A DNA stretch of 64,000 bases from GCA-2746795 sp963747345 (GTDB lineage: Bacteria; Chloroflexota; Anaerolineae; Promineifilales; Promineifilaceae). A model generated the notes under the pieces. It was not told where the DNA came from. It saw only the letters and a program-made list of their open reading frames with translations, and made no database searches. Position 1 is the stretch's first letter. The number at the start of each line of letters is the position of its first letter. The stretch spans positions 346,198 through 410,197 of the forward strand of contig CAVVFA010000030.1 in assembly GCA_963747345.1 (NCBI GenBank). The letters run 5' to 3'. Made by a program: the position numbers and the translations under genes. This document shows, piece by piece, positions 34,403 to 43,341 of this stretch.

Positions 34403-35146
34403 TTATAAAGATTTTGCTTTACGCCGACTTAAAAACACAAACCAACCATCAATAGCTAAACAGGCCCCCAGAAACCAAAAGATATAGCCACATAAAACTA
34501 TCACAATTCCTAATATAGAAAATTCAGTGTTTTGGGGATCAGATATCAAGTCAGTAAATGGACTGTAGGCAAATTCAAGTTCTCTCCCAACTTGGATTCC
34601 CCCATACCAATTCCCATCTGGTGTCCAAAAAGACTCCTTATCGACATCAATGTAATAATAGTTTTTACCATGCCAAAATTTTTCCTGAACTACACCAGTT
34701 CCATAATTTGGTCCTACAATTAATGATTGAAGTTGACGATTGGCCTGTGGCAACGTAACAAATAAAACCAAGAAATACAAAAATATAGCACCACAAATTA
34801 TCGGGATCCAAAAATTCTTGTCATTAAAACGCAATCCTTCAAATGTTAAAATAAGTATTATTGCCCAAGTGAAAAAACTATTTAGCGAGATGGAAGCGAG
34901 GAATTGGCTATTGATTGAGGTAGCATAATAATCATAGAAGCTTTGCAAAAAATAAGGGGCCAAAAGAACGACTAGTGCAAGCAGTACCCAGAAATACCAA
35001 ATCGGGCGAACAAAGCGGCGAATTATCCACCTGCCCAAAACGACAGGCTCATCTTCGTGATTGACATAAAGCCCATACCCTTCAAATCCAAGCCCCATTA
35101 CAAAAAATACCCATACAACGGCTAAAGCAAAATACGAAACAGTCAT
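34403..35146 (-). CDS. Membrane protein of unknown function
   Basis: A 247-residue protein with about five hydrophobic segments (ALAVVWVFFVMGLGFEGYGLY, WYFWVLLALVVLLAPYFL, FFTWAIILILTFEGL, WIPIICGAIFLYFLVLFV, and the C-terminal ILGIVIVLCGYIFWFLGACL). A soluble loop between segments four and five (GTGVVQEKFWHGKNYYYIDV, then VGRELEFAYSPF) resembles the small beta-barrel seen in DUF3592-type proteins. Base composition is more AT-rich than its neighbours. Not recognised; no context clue. Confidence 0.65.
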   Translation of the reverse strand: MTVSYFALAVVWVFFVMGLGFEGYGLYVNHEDEPVVLGRWIIRRFVRPIWYFWVLLALVVLLAPYFLQSFYDYYATSINSQFLASISLNSFFTWAIILILTFEGLRFNDKNFWIPIICGAIFLYFLVLFVTLPQANRQLQSLIVGPNYGTGVVQEKFWHGKNYYYIDVDKESFWTPDGNWYGGIQVGRELEFAYSPFTDLISDPQNTEFSILGIVIVLCGYIFWFLGACLAIDGWFVFLSRRKAKSL

Positions 35147-35200
35147 AATTCCAGCATTATAGCATCATTACTATTACCGGGAGGAAACTTTGACCATAAC

Positions 35201-35232
35201 AAAAAAGACCTGGCTCAAAAGGCCAGGTCTTT
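35201..35232 (-). terminator. Terminator after the B12 radical SAM gene
   Basis: On the minus strand AAGACCTGGCC, loop TTTTGA, GCCAGGTCTT then TTTTTT. It begins a few bases after the stop at 35238. A factor-independent terminator. Confidence 0.9.
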
Positions 35233-35237
35233 CTGGT

Positions 35238-37181
35238 TTAATCACCCACCATCGTCAGTGGAATGCTGTCCACCATGAGGATGCGTTCCGGGGGTGGCGT
35301 GTGGTGCTTACGTGTGGGAACGGTTGGACATTCCCAGGCATCATCTGGCGTTTCGCGGCGTAGGTCTTTGAGCTTGGGCAGGATACCGCAGGCAAAGCAT
35401 TGATTGCGGCAGTCTACGCGCGTTTCTTGCGCCTGACTCATCAGATAATCTTGTGTCAGGAACTTCTTGGTCACAGCGATATCGATGTGTTCCCACGGGA
35501 AAATCTCGTCGATGGTACGTTTGCGGTGGGTATAGAAATTGGGGTCTAGCCCTTTGGCAGCAAACGCTTCTGCCCAACGTTCTTCGGAGAAATGCTCCGA
35601 CCAGGCGTCGAATTTTGCGCCATTGCGCCAAGCGTGTTCCACGACTTCGGCGACGCGCCGGTCGCCCCGGCTTAAGAAGCCTTCAAACAGCGATTCGCGT
35701 GGGTTGTTCCAGCGCAGACGCAGGCCAGGGCCACGCAGTTCTTTCTTCAAAAGGTCTAATTTGGCATACACATTGTCCACATCATCCATCGGTTCCCATT
35801 GGAACGGGGTGTGGGGTTTGGGAATGAAGGTGCTCACGCCCACGTTGACGCTGGCTTTTTTGCCGTGGAACTTGCGCCCTTCAGCCAGTACCGCTTTGGA
35901 GAGGTTGATGATGGCTTGCACATCGACCATCTCTTCCATGGGATGCCCAATCATGAAGTAGAGCTTGATGGTGCGCCAGTTGCGCCGGAAGATTTCACGC
36001 GCCGTTTCCAGCAGTTCTTCGTCGGCGACGTATTTGTTGATGGTGTTGCGCATTTTTTCGGTGGCAGCTTCGGGGGCGAGGGTGAAGCCACCACGGCGGC
36101 TGTCGCCCAGGTTGTCCATGAGCTGCGTGGACACGGATTCGATGCGCAGTGAGGGCAGCGAAATGTTCAGTCCCAACTGGCCGAAACGCTGGCCGATTTT
36201 TTCCGTTAGTTCCAGCACATTGGTATAGTCGCTGGACGAGAGCGAGAGCAGGGCAATCTCTTCGTAGCCAGTGGATTCCAGGATTTTCTCCATGGCGGTC
36301 AGCACTTCTTCGACGGGGCGTTCGCGCACGGGGCGGGTGACCATACCGGCATGGCAGAAGCGGCAGCCGCGCGTACAGCCGCGCATAATTTCGATGGGGG
36401 CGCGGTTGTGGATGGTTTCGATGAAGGGGATGATGAAGTCGGTGACGGGCGGCGGCATCTGGGCGACGATGGTTTTGAGCACTTTGGTGGGTGCTTCGGG
36501 CATGGTGGGGGTGATGGCTTGTACGCGGCCGTCGTCGTGATAGGCCACATCGTAAAAACGGGGCACGTAGCAGCCTTCGATTTGGGCGATGTAGCGCAGT
36601 TGCGTTTCCCGGTCTAAATGCTTGCTGGCCCGCAGCACGCCGATGATTTTGAGGATGGCTTCTTCGCCTTCGCCAATGACAAATACGTCGATAAACGGTG
36701 ACATCGGTTCTGGATTGTAGCAGGAATGGCCGCCAGCGATGATGAGCGGGTAGCTGTTGTCGCGGTCAAGGCTGTGGATGGGCATACCAGCCAGGTCGAT
36801 GAGGTTGAGGGCGTTGGTGTAGAGTGATTCGTATGGGAGCGTAAGCCCCAACATGTCGTAGTCGCGGATGGCGTGTTTGGTTTCCAGGGAGAAGAGGGGC
36901 ACGTTTTGTTCGCGCATGAGTCCTTCCATGTCGGTCCAGGGGCAGAAGACGCGCTCGGCGAGCAGGTTGCGGTGTTTGTTGATGAGGTCGTAGAAGATCA
37001 TCAGGCCGAGGTTGGACATGGCGATGTCGTAGATGTCGGGGAAGGCGAGGGCGACTTTGAACTCTACGTCGTCCCAGTTTTTGACGATTTGGTTGTATTC
37101 GCCGCCTGTGTAACGGCCGGGTTTGTCAACGCGGAGGAGGTTGCGTTCCAGGAAGTTGTCTATTTGTTGGGGTGTCATCAT
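35238..37181 (-). CDS. B12-binding domain radical SAM protein, TIGR03960/YgiQ-like
   Basis: A protein of about 647 residues. An N-terminal cobalamin-binding-like domain (FKVALAFPDIYDIAMSNLGL, YDMLGLTLPYESLYTNAL, PLIIAGGHSCYNPEP) precedes the radical SAM core with cluster motif GCTRGCRFCHAGM (Cys-x3-Cys-x2-Cys). IALLSLSSSDYTNVLEL and GFTLAPEAATEKMRNTINK are typical of the TIGR03960 family. A cysteine pair near the C-terminus (CRNQCFACG) may bind a second cluster. The reaction is not known for this family; in many bacteria it neighbours RNase G or ribosomal protein genes, not seen here. The ATG at 37181 is preferred because the family begins QQIDNFL. Confidence 0.93.
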   Translation of the reverse strand: MMTPQQIDNFLERNLLRVDKPGRYTGGEYNQIVKNWDDVEFKVALAFPDIYDIAMSNLGLMIFYDLINKHRNLLAERVFCPWTDMEGLMREQNVPLFSLETKHAIRDYDMLGLTLPYESLYTNALNLIDLAGMPIHSLDRDNSYPLIIAGGHSCYNPEPMSPFIDVFVIGEGEEAILKIIGVLRASKHLDRETQLRYIAQIEGCYVPRFYDVAYHDDGRVQAITPTMPEAPTKVLKTIVAQMPPPVTDFIIPFIETIHNRAPIEIMRGCTRGCRFCHAGMVTRPVRERPVEEVLTAMEKILESTGYEEIALLSLSSSDYTNVLELTEKIGQRFGQLGLNISLPSLRIESVSTQLMDNLGDSRRGGFTLAPEAATEKMRNTINKYVADEELLETAREIFRRNWRTIKLYFMIGHPMEEMVDVQAIINLSKAVLAEGRKFHGKKASVNVGVSTFIPKPHTPFQWEPMDDVDNVYAKLDLLKKELRGPGLRLRWNNPRESLFEGFLSRGDRRVAEVVEHAWRNGAKFDAWSEHFSEERWAEAFAAKGLDPNFYTHRKRTIDEIFPWEHIDIAVTKKFLTQDYLMSQAQETRVDCRNQCFACGILPKLKDLRRETPDDAWECPTVPTRKHHTPPPERILMVDSIPLTMVGD

Positions 37182-37194
37182 GGTTGCACCGTTT

Positions 37195-37243
37195 GGGGAC
37201 GCAGAGCGTCTGGGATTGCATTCCACGCGGAGCGTGGAACGAG
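37195..37243. repeat. Palindromic intergenic repeat (GACGCAGAGCGTC / TTCCACGCGGAGCGTGGAA)
   Basis: Two adjacent dyads, GACGCAGAGCGTC and TTCCACGC-GGA-GCGTGGAA, form small hairpins. The combination is like a dispersed REP-type repeat seen in various bacterial genomes. It overlaps codons upstream of the chosen start of the radical SAM gene. The rest of the gap to 37430 shows nothing recognisable. Confidence 0.55.
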
Positions 37244-37430
37244 GGGTGAGTTTTTATTATTTTTTTGAGATTATTTTATTATAAGGTACGAAGCCTTTCA
37301 ATGCTACGATAAAATCGGGATGAATGCTCAGTAGGGCGGGAGTATAGTCAGGATGAGGGATTGTGTCCAAGCGTGTTTTGTCAGCATGAGGGTGGTGGGG
37401 TCTTTTAGACCAGCCAAAACTGTCTCGTTA

Positions 37431-39146
37431 TCATAGGTGTATGACTTGAAAATCGCCGCCCCACGGAGGGAGTTTTACGGGTGTTATTGTGCTTTGGTTT
37501 GGGAAGCGGATGGCGAAGGTGCGCTCTTGGTTGCTGATGTTGAAAAGGACGAGGATGGATTCGGTATTGTTGCTGAGGGTGTAGGCGTAAGTACCGGCGA
37601 CATTATCTATATGAACTGTTTCACGATGACCTTGCCAAATGACGGGATGGTCGCGGCGCAAGTGGAGCAGGCGGCGGAAATAGGTTCGTAAGTCTGAGTC
37701 TTGCTCGTCGCCCCAGAGCATGGGTTGGCGGCATTCTTCCATGCCCTGACTGTCTGGTGCGTGTATGAGGCGTTCTTGACGCACACCGACTTCGGTGCCG
37801 TTGTAGATGATAGGTGGGCCTGCCAGTGTAAATTGGCAGAGGGCGGCGAGTTTGAGTTTGCGGGGATCGTTGCCTGCTATTAACAGGAAGCGGTCCATGT
37901 CATGGTTGTCTAGAAACGTGGGCATGGCGGCGTCTGTGCCGAAGAAGGCGTCGTGGAGGTGAAGGAAGTTGTCGAAGGCGGCTACGTTTAGGGTGTTGAA
38001 GGCGAAGGTGTCTCGGATATGCTGGGTGAGTAGGAAATCCAGGCAGGTGTCGAAACGGCCGTTATACGTCATCAATTGTTCGGGTGTATGGGTCGCTTCG
38101 CCAAACATCCAGGCGTCGGGCTTCACCTGGCGCACAGCCTGGCGCAGTTCCGTCCAAAAATCGTGGGAGGGGCCAAGTACATAATCCATGCGCAGGCCAT
38201 CGAAGCCGATTTCGCCCAGCCAGTAGCGCACGCTGTCGAACAGGTAGTGACGCACAGCGGGATGGTCTGTATCAATTTCCGGCAAGTCTGGCACATGGAA
38301 ATAGGCGACGTATTTTTCCGGCCATGCTTCCCAGCGAAACCAATCGTGGTAGGGGCTGTCTTCATGTGCCAGCGCATCCTGGAAGTAGGGATGTCCGCTG
38401 CCGACATGATTGCCTACAAAATCGAGCAGAAAACGAATGCCTTGGGCGTGGCCTTTTTCGACGAGTTCTTGCATATCAGCCAGCGTACCCAGGCGGGGAT
38501 TGACGGTGAAATGGTCGGTGGCGTGATAGCCGTGATGGGTTTCGTCGGGGAAGAAGGGGTTGAGCCAGAGGCAGTTGAAGCCCATGTCGGCGATGTAGTC
38601 GAGATTGTCGATGATGCCGCGCAGGGTGCCGCCATAGATGTCACTGAGATGCGAAACGGGGTTCCAGGAACGGCCGTTTCCCGGTGAAAATCGGTCTGGA
38701 AAAATCTGATAAATGCGGGCTTCTCTAGCCCAGTCGGGCAGCGGTTGGGAATCAACCAAGTAAGAAAAGACTGCCCCATCATCAGCCAAAATCGGCTCAC
38801 TGCCATCGGCTGGGTACGCCACGATTTGGTAGCGCACCAGCGTGCCTTCTGGTTGAGCAGGCAAGGCACACTGCCATGTTTCGCGGTAAGACCAATTGAG
38901 TAGGTCCCAGTTGATATCGGTGCGTGTGAAGGGGAAAACGGCCGTTTTTGGCCGACTCACCACACATTCCACCCGCTCAATCCGTTTCTCCGTTTCCACC
39001 GTCACCGTCAACACCGGGGCATCATCTGCACGCGGTGCAATTGGTGCCATACGATTGAGATGCGTGACGCCAAAGTCACGCTTCTGCACATAATCTGCTC
39101 TGCGCTCCCTCGTCGTAAACAAGCCAAAAATCGATTCATTCATCAT
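37431..39146 (-). CDS. GH13 alpha-amylase family enzyme (neopullulanase/maltogenic amylase-like)
   Basis: A protein of about 571 residues. An N-terminal beta-sandwich (about 1-120) precedes the (beta/alpha)8 domain. Catalytic residues are the nucleophile Asp in FDGLRMDYVLGPSHDF, the acid Glu in WMFGEATHTPEQ and the third Asp in PTFLDNHDMDRF. FLLDFVGNHVGSGHPYF is conserved region I. The N-domain plus EIYQIFPDRF-like start suggests a cyclomaltodextrinase/neopullulanase-type enzyme. No signal peptide, so it acts in the cytoplasm on imported maltodextrins. It is last in the maltodextrin operon, after a terminator hairpin. Confidence 0.94.
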   Translation of the reverse strand: MMNESIFGLFTTRERRADYVQKRDFGVTHLNRMAPIAPRADDAPVLTVTVETEKRIERVECVVSRPKTAVFPFTRTDINWDLLNWSYRETWQCALPAQPEGTLVRYQIVAYPADGSEPILADDGAVFSYLVDSQPLPDWAREARIYQIFPDRFSPGNGRSWNPVSHLSDIYGGTLRGIIDNLDYIADMGFNCLWLNPFFPDETHHGYHATDHFTVNPRLGTLADMQELVEKGHAQGIRFLLDFVGNHVGSGHPYFQDALAHEDSPYHDWFRWEAWPEKYVAYFHVPDLPEIDTDHPAVRHYLFDSVRYWLGEIGFDGLRMDYVLGPSHDFWTELRQAVRQVKPDAWMFGEATHTPEQLMTYNGRFDTCLDFLLTQHIRDTFAFNTLNVAAFDNFLHLHDAFFGTDAAMPTFLDNHDMDRFLLIAGNDPRKLKLAALCQFTLAGPPIIYNGTEVGVRQERLIHAPDSQGMEECRQPMLWGDEQDSDLRTYFRRLLHLRRDHPVIWQGHRETVHIDNVAGTYAYTLSNNTESILVLFNISNQERTFAIRFPNQSTITPVKLPPWGGDFQVIHL

Positions 39147-39160
39147 CAAAATAACCTGTA

Positions 39161-39192
39161 AAAAAAGAGGACATGCTTACGTATGTCCTCTC
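39161..39192 (-). terminator. Terminator between malG and amylase
   Basis: On the minus strand GAGGACAT-ACGTAAGC-ATGTCCTC followed by TTTTTTT. It lies about 50 bp after the malG stop and 15 bp before the amylase start. It probably attenuates amylase expression. Confidence 0.9.
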
Positions 39193-39241
39193 AAAATCAT
39201 ATAAAACAATCCAGATACCAAACTTGTTTCTAAGAAGTCTT

Positions 39242-40147
39242 CTACCCTTTCACAGAACCGGACGTCAAACCACCAACGATATAATCCTGTAGCAACAAGT
39301 AAAGAATCACTACGGGAATTGCGGCTAACAGAGAACCAGCCGCAAATACACCCCAGTTCTTACTAAATTGATTAGCTTGCAAAACATACAAACCCACCAT
39401 CACCGTCAGATTATCCGTGCTTTTAAGCAAAATACGGGCTAACAAAAATTCACCATACGTCCCAATAAATGTCAGCAAACCAACCACAATCACAATCGGC
39501 CGTACCAACGGGAAGAGCAAGCGCCAAAACGTTTGCCAATGCGTAGCCCCATCAACCATGGCCGATTCATCAATGTCTTTTGGCACGGTGTCAAAGAACC
39601 CCTTCATCAACCAGATATTGATACCCATAGCCCCACCCAGGTAAATAAATCCCAGACCCGTTAGCGAATTGAGACTCAAGACAGGAATATAACTACCAAG
39701 TTGTTGCACTAACGCAAAAATAGCCACCATCGCCAAAATCGCCGGGAATACCTGAATAAGTAAAATCGTTTTTAAAAGCGTACCCCGCCCATAAAAGCGA
39801 AAACGGGAAAAAGCATAGGCAGTTGTGGTTGTGATCAACACCGAAATGATCGTTACCGATATTGCCACTTTCATTGAATTAAACCACCAAACGCCATAAG
39901 GTAAGTTTGGGTTATTAAACAACTGTTGATAATTAGCGAGACTTGCATTATTGGGAATCAACTGCTGCGTGGCTAAATTGCCCGCCGGATCGAACGAAGC
40001 AGAAATTGTCCACAGTACGGGAAACAATGAAAATCCAATCATAAACACCGCTAAAATATACCGAATGACTTTACTAATCACTCGAGAACGTTTCATGCTT
40101 TGAGTTGAACGTATTTTTCTCATCATGTCTAGTCTGCCTCCTCCCAC
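39242..40147 (-). CDS. malG: Maltodextrin ABC permease MalG
   Basis: A 301-residue CUT1 permease with six membrane segments (VIRYILAVFMIGFSLFPVLW first). The EAA loop is DIDESAMVDGATHWQTFWRLLFPLVRPI, given here as family mark, and the end is IVGGLTSGSVKG, the classical MalG C-terminus. It overlaps malF by 19 bp. Together with MalF and the binding proteins it should import maltodextrins. As with the mannoside system, no ATPase gene is nearby. AACGGCCGTT is absent from malF, malG and the C-terminal half of malE. Confidence 0.93.
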   Translation of the reverse strand: MGGGRLDMMRKIRSTQSMKRSRVISKVIRYILAVFMIGFSLFPVLWTISASFDPAGNLATQQLIPNNASLANYQQLFNNPNLPYGVWWFNSMKVAISVTIISVLITTTTAYAFSRFRFYGRGTLLKTILLIQVFPAILAMVAIFALVQQLGSYIPVLSLNSLTGLGFIYLGGAMGINIWLMKGFFDTVPKDIDESAMVDGATHWQTFWRLLFPLVRPIVIVVGLLTFIGTYGEFLLARILLKSTDNLTVMVGLYVLQANQFSKNWGVFAAGSLLAAIPVVILYLLLQDYIVGGLTSGSVKG

Positions 40148-41712
40148 ATATTAGTGAAGCGGAATTGGAATAACGTAATCACAATCACAATGGCAAAAAT
40201 GATAATACTAATTGCCGAAGCGAAGCCAAAATCTGCACCGCGTGATCCACCAAAGGCGAGGTTATACACATAACTGATCAAAATATCAGTATGCCCCACA
40301 GGCGTACCCGCCCCAGCAATAGGAGGGCCACCTCCATTATAAAGGAAGATCACATTGAAATTGTTAAAGTTAAAGACATAGGAAGCCACTAACAAGGGAC
40401 CAACTGCCACCAACAGCAACGGCATCGTGATTCTCCAGAACTTTGTCCAAGCGTTCGCGCCATCCACATCCGCCGCACTATAAATATCTGAAGGGATACC
40501 TTGTAAGGCGCCACTGCAAACTAGCATGAAATACGGGTAACCCAGCCAAAGATTAACCAACAATATACCAATTTTGGCCCATGTAGGATCGTTAAACCAA
40601 TTCGGTGCCCAACCCAGAATACTTTGCATTGTCGTCGAAATGACACCGATTTGTGGATTGAGCATTCCGCGCCATACCAAAATTGTAACCAAGCTGGGGA
40701 TCGTATAGGGGATAATTAAAAGTGAAAAAATGACTTTCTTTCCCCATAAATCGGAGAACAATATCGCTGTAAACAATCCCAAGAAAAATGTCGTCATCAC
40801 CGTTAAAAAAGCAAATACAAAGTTCCAAATAGTCACTTGCAATAACGGGCCGCCAATGGCTGAGCTTTGGAAAAATGAAACAAAATTCTGAAAGCCCACA
40901 CCCACGATAAAACCTGGGGGAACAGTTGACCCATCTTCAGCCGTCCATATGCCTTGAATTGGCACATATTCGACACCCGTGGATACATCCGTCAATGTGT
41001 TTGTTTCTTCATTATAACTGTAACGAGGCTGAATGGCGGCGGCGCTATCTAAATTACGAATACTCACCGCTTCTTGGCCAGCACCAAACTGAATGGCAGC
41101 CAGTTGATCAAGAAGTGTCACCGTCTGCAATCGGGCAAGACGGGTATAACCCGTAACAGTAAGGGGGATGCCATTCTCATCTAACTCCCCAAATTGGGTG
41201 ATGTCTTGAACTGGTTCCATTGGTTCACCAGGAAATACGACATAGGAATTCCCTTCTGCGTCTTGTAGCCACAAAGCATATTCCCCTTCCGTATCTTGGA
41301 AAGCTGTCCAGGTAAATGAGGCACCAGTTTCCGGCAAATAGTTTACTTTTGCTAATTGCTCTAAAGATTGCTGTTCAGTGAGCAAATGACCATCGCCATA
41401 ATTGGTGAACGCAATCCAAACTGTGTACAAAATGGGGTATACAGATAACAAAGCCAGCAGGGAAAGCCCGATGACCATCCATCGTAGTGGATACATCCCC
41501 TCTCTTAACAAAACGATATTTACAAAAATTGTAATGAGCGTCAACATACCTGCCAATGGCCATAAGCCATCTTGCATCATGCTAACGATCAGCCAAATTG
41601 CCCCCGCATCAAATACGGCCAATAGCAATAGGCGAAGCAACATGCCCTTTATTGTTACGGTTGGTGATTTTCGTTTGGGAGCTTCTGGAATAGTGGACGT
41701 TGTGCTACTCAC
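40129..41712 (-). CDS. malF: Maltodextrin ABC permease MalF
   Basis: A permease of about 527 residues, longer than usual because of a large periplasmic loop after the third membrane segment (as in enterobacterial MalF). Membrane segments include LLLRLLLLAVFDAGAIWLIV and LRWMVIGLSLLALLSVYPI; the EAA loop is SDIYSAADVDGANAWTKFWRITMPLL. The start is set at the GTG at 41712 because AGGAGGA lies seven bases upstream; the open frame further upstream runs into a terminator hairpin. It follows malE. Confidence 0.92.
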   Translation of the reverse strand: MSSTTSTIPEAPKRKSPTVTIKGMLLRLLLLAVFDAGAIWLIVSMMQDGLWPLAGMLTLITIFVNIVLLREGMYPLRWMVIGLSLLALLSVYPILYTVWIAFTNYGDGHLLTEQQSLEQLAKVNYLPETGASFTWTAFQDTEGEYALWLQDAEGNSYVVFPGEPMEPVQDITQFGELDENGIPLTVTGYTRLARLQTVTLLDQLAAIQFGAGQEAVSIRNLDSAAAIQPRYSYNEETNTLTDVSTGVEYVPIQGIWTAEDGSTVPPGFIVGVGFQNFVSFFQSSAIGGPLLQVTIWNFVFAFLTVMTTFFLGLFTAILFSDLWGKKVIFSLLIIPYTIPSLVTILVWRGMLNPQIGVISTTMQSILGWAPNWFNDPTWAKIGILLVNLWLGYPYFMLVCSGALQGIPSDIYSAADVDGANAWTKFWRITMPLLLVAVGPLLVASYVFNFNNFNVIFLYNGGGPPIAGAGTPVGHTDILISYVYNLAFGGSRGADFGFASAISIIIFAIVIVITLFQFRFTNMWEEAD

Positions 41713-41733
41713 CGTTTTCCTCCTGATAGACAA

Positions 41734-41767
41734 AGGCCGAGAACATTTTTAACAACATTCTCGGCCT
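41734..41767 (-). terminator. Attenuating hairpin between malE and malF
   Basis: AGGCCGAGAA pairs with TTCTCGGCCT around a loop of about 14 bases, between the malE stop (41825) and malF start. It likely gives more malE than malFG transcript. Confidence 0.75.
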
Positions 41768-41824
41768 CATTTACTAATTACATCAGCTTGTCACCCATGG
41801 TTTCAAAGCTTACTTCTGTTTTTG

Positions 41825-43219
41825 TTATTCAGCAATAGCTTCACGGATTTGCGTTGCACCATTTATCAAAGCTTCTTCGGCTGTTTGTTCACCATTCATA
41901 ATAATCTGAACGGCGTCGCCCCAAGAGCCCCAAACTGCACCCATTTGCGGAATGTTGGGCATTGGCGAAGCGTATGGGCTGATAGCACCGAAACCAGCCA
42001 GGTCTTCATCGTCAACAGCGTCCAAGGTGGTTTGCCATGCCGGAATGCGAGGATCTTGTTCTTGGATGGCTTGCATGATTTCATCAGAGGCAACCAGCTC
42101 GGTCAGGAAGGTTTGGGCTAACAGTTGTTGTTCGCTTAAAGCGTTGATAACGAACCCTTGTACACCTAAGAAAGGAGCGCCTGGACCAGCAGGGCCTGCC
42201 GGAATCGGATCAACGACGTAGTTGACGCCAGCTTCACGGTAAGTATTTAATCCCCAAGGGCCATTCAATACAAACGGAATTTTACCTTCGCTAAAGAGAG
42301 CGTCTGCGGTTGCGCCGTCAGCGGTGGCAGGCACTAAACCTTCTTCAACCAATTGTTGGATGAAGTCACCGGATGCGATGAACCCTTCGCTGTCTAACCC
42401 TACTTCACTTGGCAGGTAGTTACCATCAGCATCCTGACCGAAAATGTAGCCACCGAAAGCGGTGTGAATACCGTAGATGTGGTAGTTTGTATTGGGGAAG
42501 ACGGTGCAATATTCAATTGTGCCAGCATCCATCAAATCTTTACAAACAGCTACCATGTCATCGAAGGTTTCTACTGGTTCGGGAACCAGATCCGCATTGC
42601 GGAAGAAAGCGACGTTCTCAGAAGCGTATGGCATACCGTACAGTTCACTGTTGTAAGTGAAGGCAGTCAGACTACTGGGGACGAAACTGTCAGCTTTGGC
42701 ACCGAGGTCGATGGGGGAAATTAAACCACCGTCGATGTAGCTGCCAATTTGGTCATGCGGAGCGATGAAGATGTCGGGACCTTCACCAGCTGGGATAGCG
42801 ATGCGGACTTGTTCGGCCATGTCACCTAAGGCGACTTGTTCCAAAACTAGCTCGACGCCGATGGTTTCAGCAACTTGCTCTTTCAAGCTTTCGAGAACTG
42901 GGATGCGGTTTTCATCAGCCCAGATGCGCAGGGTTGCAGTTGTTTCCATCGGTTCTTCAGTTGCGACTTCTTCAACCACTGCTTCTATGGTCGGGGCAAC
43001 TTCTGTTGCAACGGCTTCAACTTCTGCTTCAACTTCTGCGGCCATTGCGGCTGCGGTTTCTTCTGCGCCAGGAACGGCTTCTTCAACGGCCGTTGCCGCT
43101 TGTTCTGCCGCTTCCTCTGCTTGTTGCATCACGTCATCAGTACTACCACCACATGCACTCAAAACGAGCGCACTTAACAACAACATCATTACTAACACGT
43201 ACCATTTTTTGTTTTTCAT
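41825..43219 (-). CDS. malE: Maltose/maltodextrin-binding lipoprotein
   Basis: A solute-binding lipoprotein of about 464 residues. The signal peptide ends in LVLSACGG. An Ala/Glu/Val-rich acidic linker of about 65 residues follows, then the binding domain: TLRIWADENRIPVLESLKEQ, EGPDIFIAPHDQIGSYIDGG, YGMPYASENVAFFRNADLV, PFVLNGPWGLNTYREAG and GVQGFVINALSEQQLLAQTFL. These match maltose-binding proteins (DIFIAPHD, GPW). The ATG at 43219 has GAGGAGAA upstream. It precedes malF. The linker is encoded by a low-complexity GCTTC-type repeat. Confidence 0.93.
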   Translation of the reverse strand: MKNKKWYVLVMMLLLSALVLSACGGSTDDVMQQAEEAAEQAATAVEEAVPGAEETAAAMAAEVEAEVEAVATEVAPTIEAVVEEVATEEPMETTATLRIWADENRIPVLESLKEQVAETIGVELVLEQVALGDMAEQVRIAIPAGEGPDIFIAPHDQIGSYIDGGLISPIDLGAKADSFVPSSLTAFTYNSELYGMPYASENVAFFRNADLVPEPVETFDDMVAVCKDLMDAGTIEYCTVFPNTNYHIYGIHTAFGGYIFGQDADGNYLPSEVGLDSEGFIASGDFIQQLVEEGLVPATADGATADALFSEGKIPFVLNGPWGLNTYREAGVNYVVDPIPAGPAGPGAPFLGVQGFVINALSEQQLLAQTFLTELVASDEIMQAIQEQDPRIPAWQTTLDAVDDEDLAGFGAISPYASPMPNIPQMGAVWGSWGDAVQIIMNGEQTAEEALINGATQIREAIAE

Positions 43220-43341
43220 AATTCTCCTCACTGTAGAATGTATGTGAAAAATATTTTAAATTGATAATCAAAGGGTTTGTTCCGAAAACGACGCTAGACA
43301 CCACCTCCTTATATGATTATTTTAGAATTTCGATGTTAGTA

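Noticed and set aside
43300..43312. Strong AAGGAGGTG ribosome site upstream of malE suggesting a small gene
   Set aside because: The GTG frame that follows runs into malE out of frame, with no recognisable protein features. It may be chance or a regulatory site.
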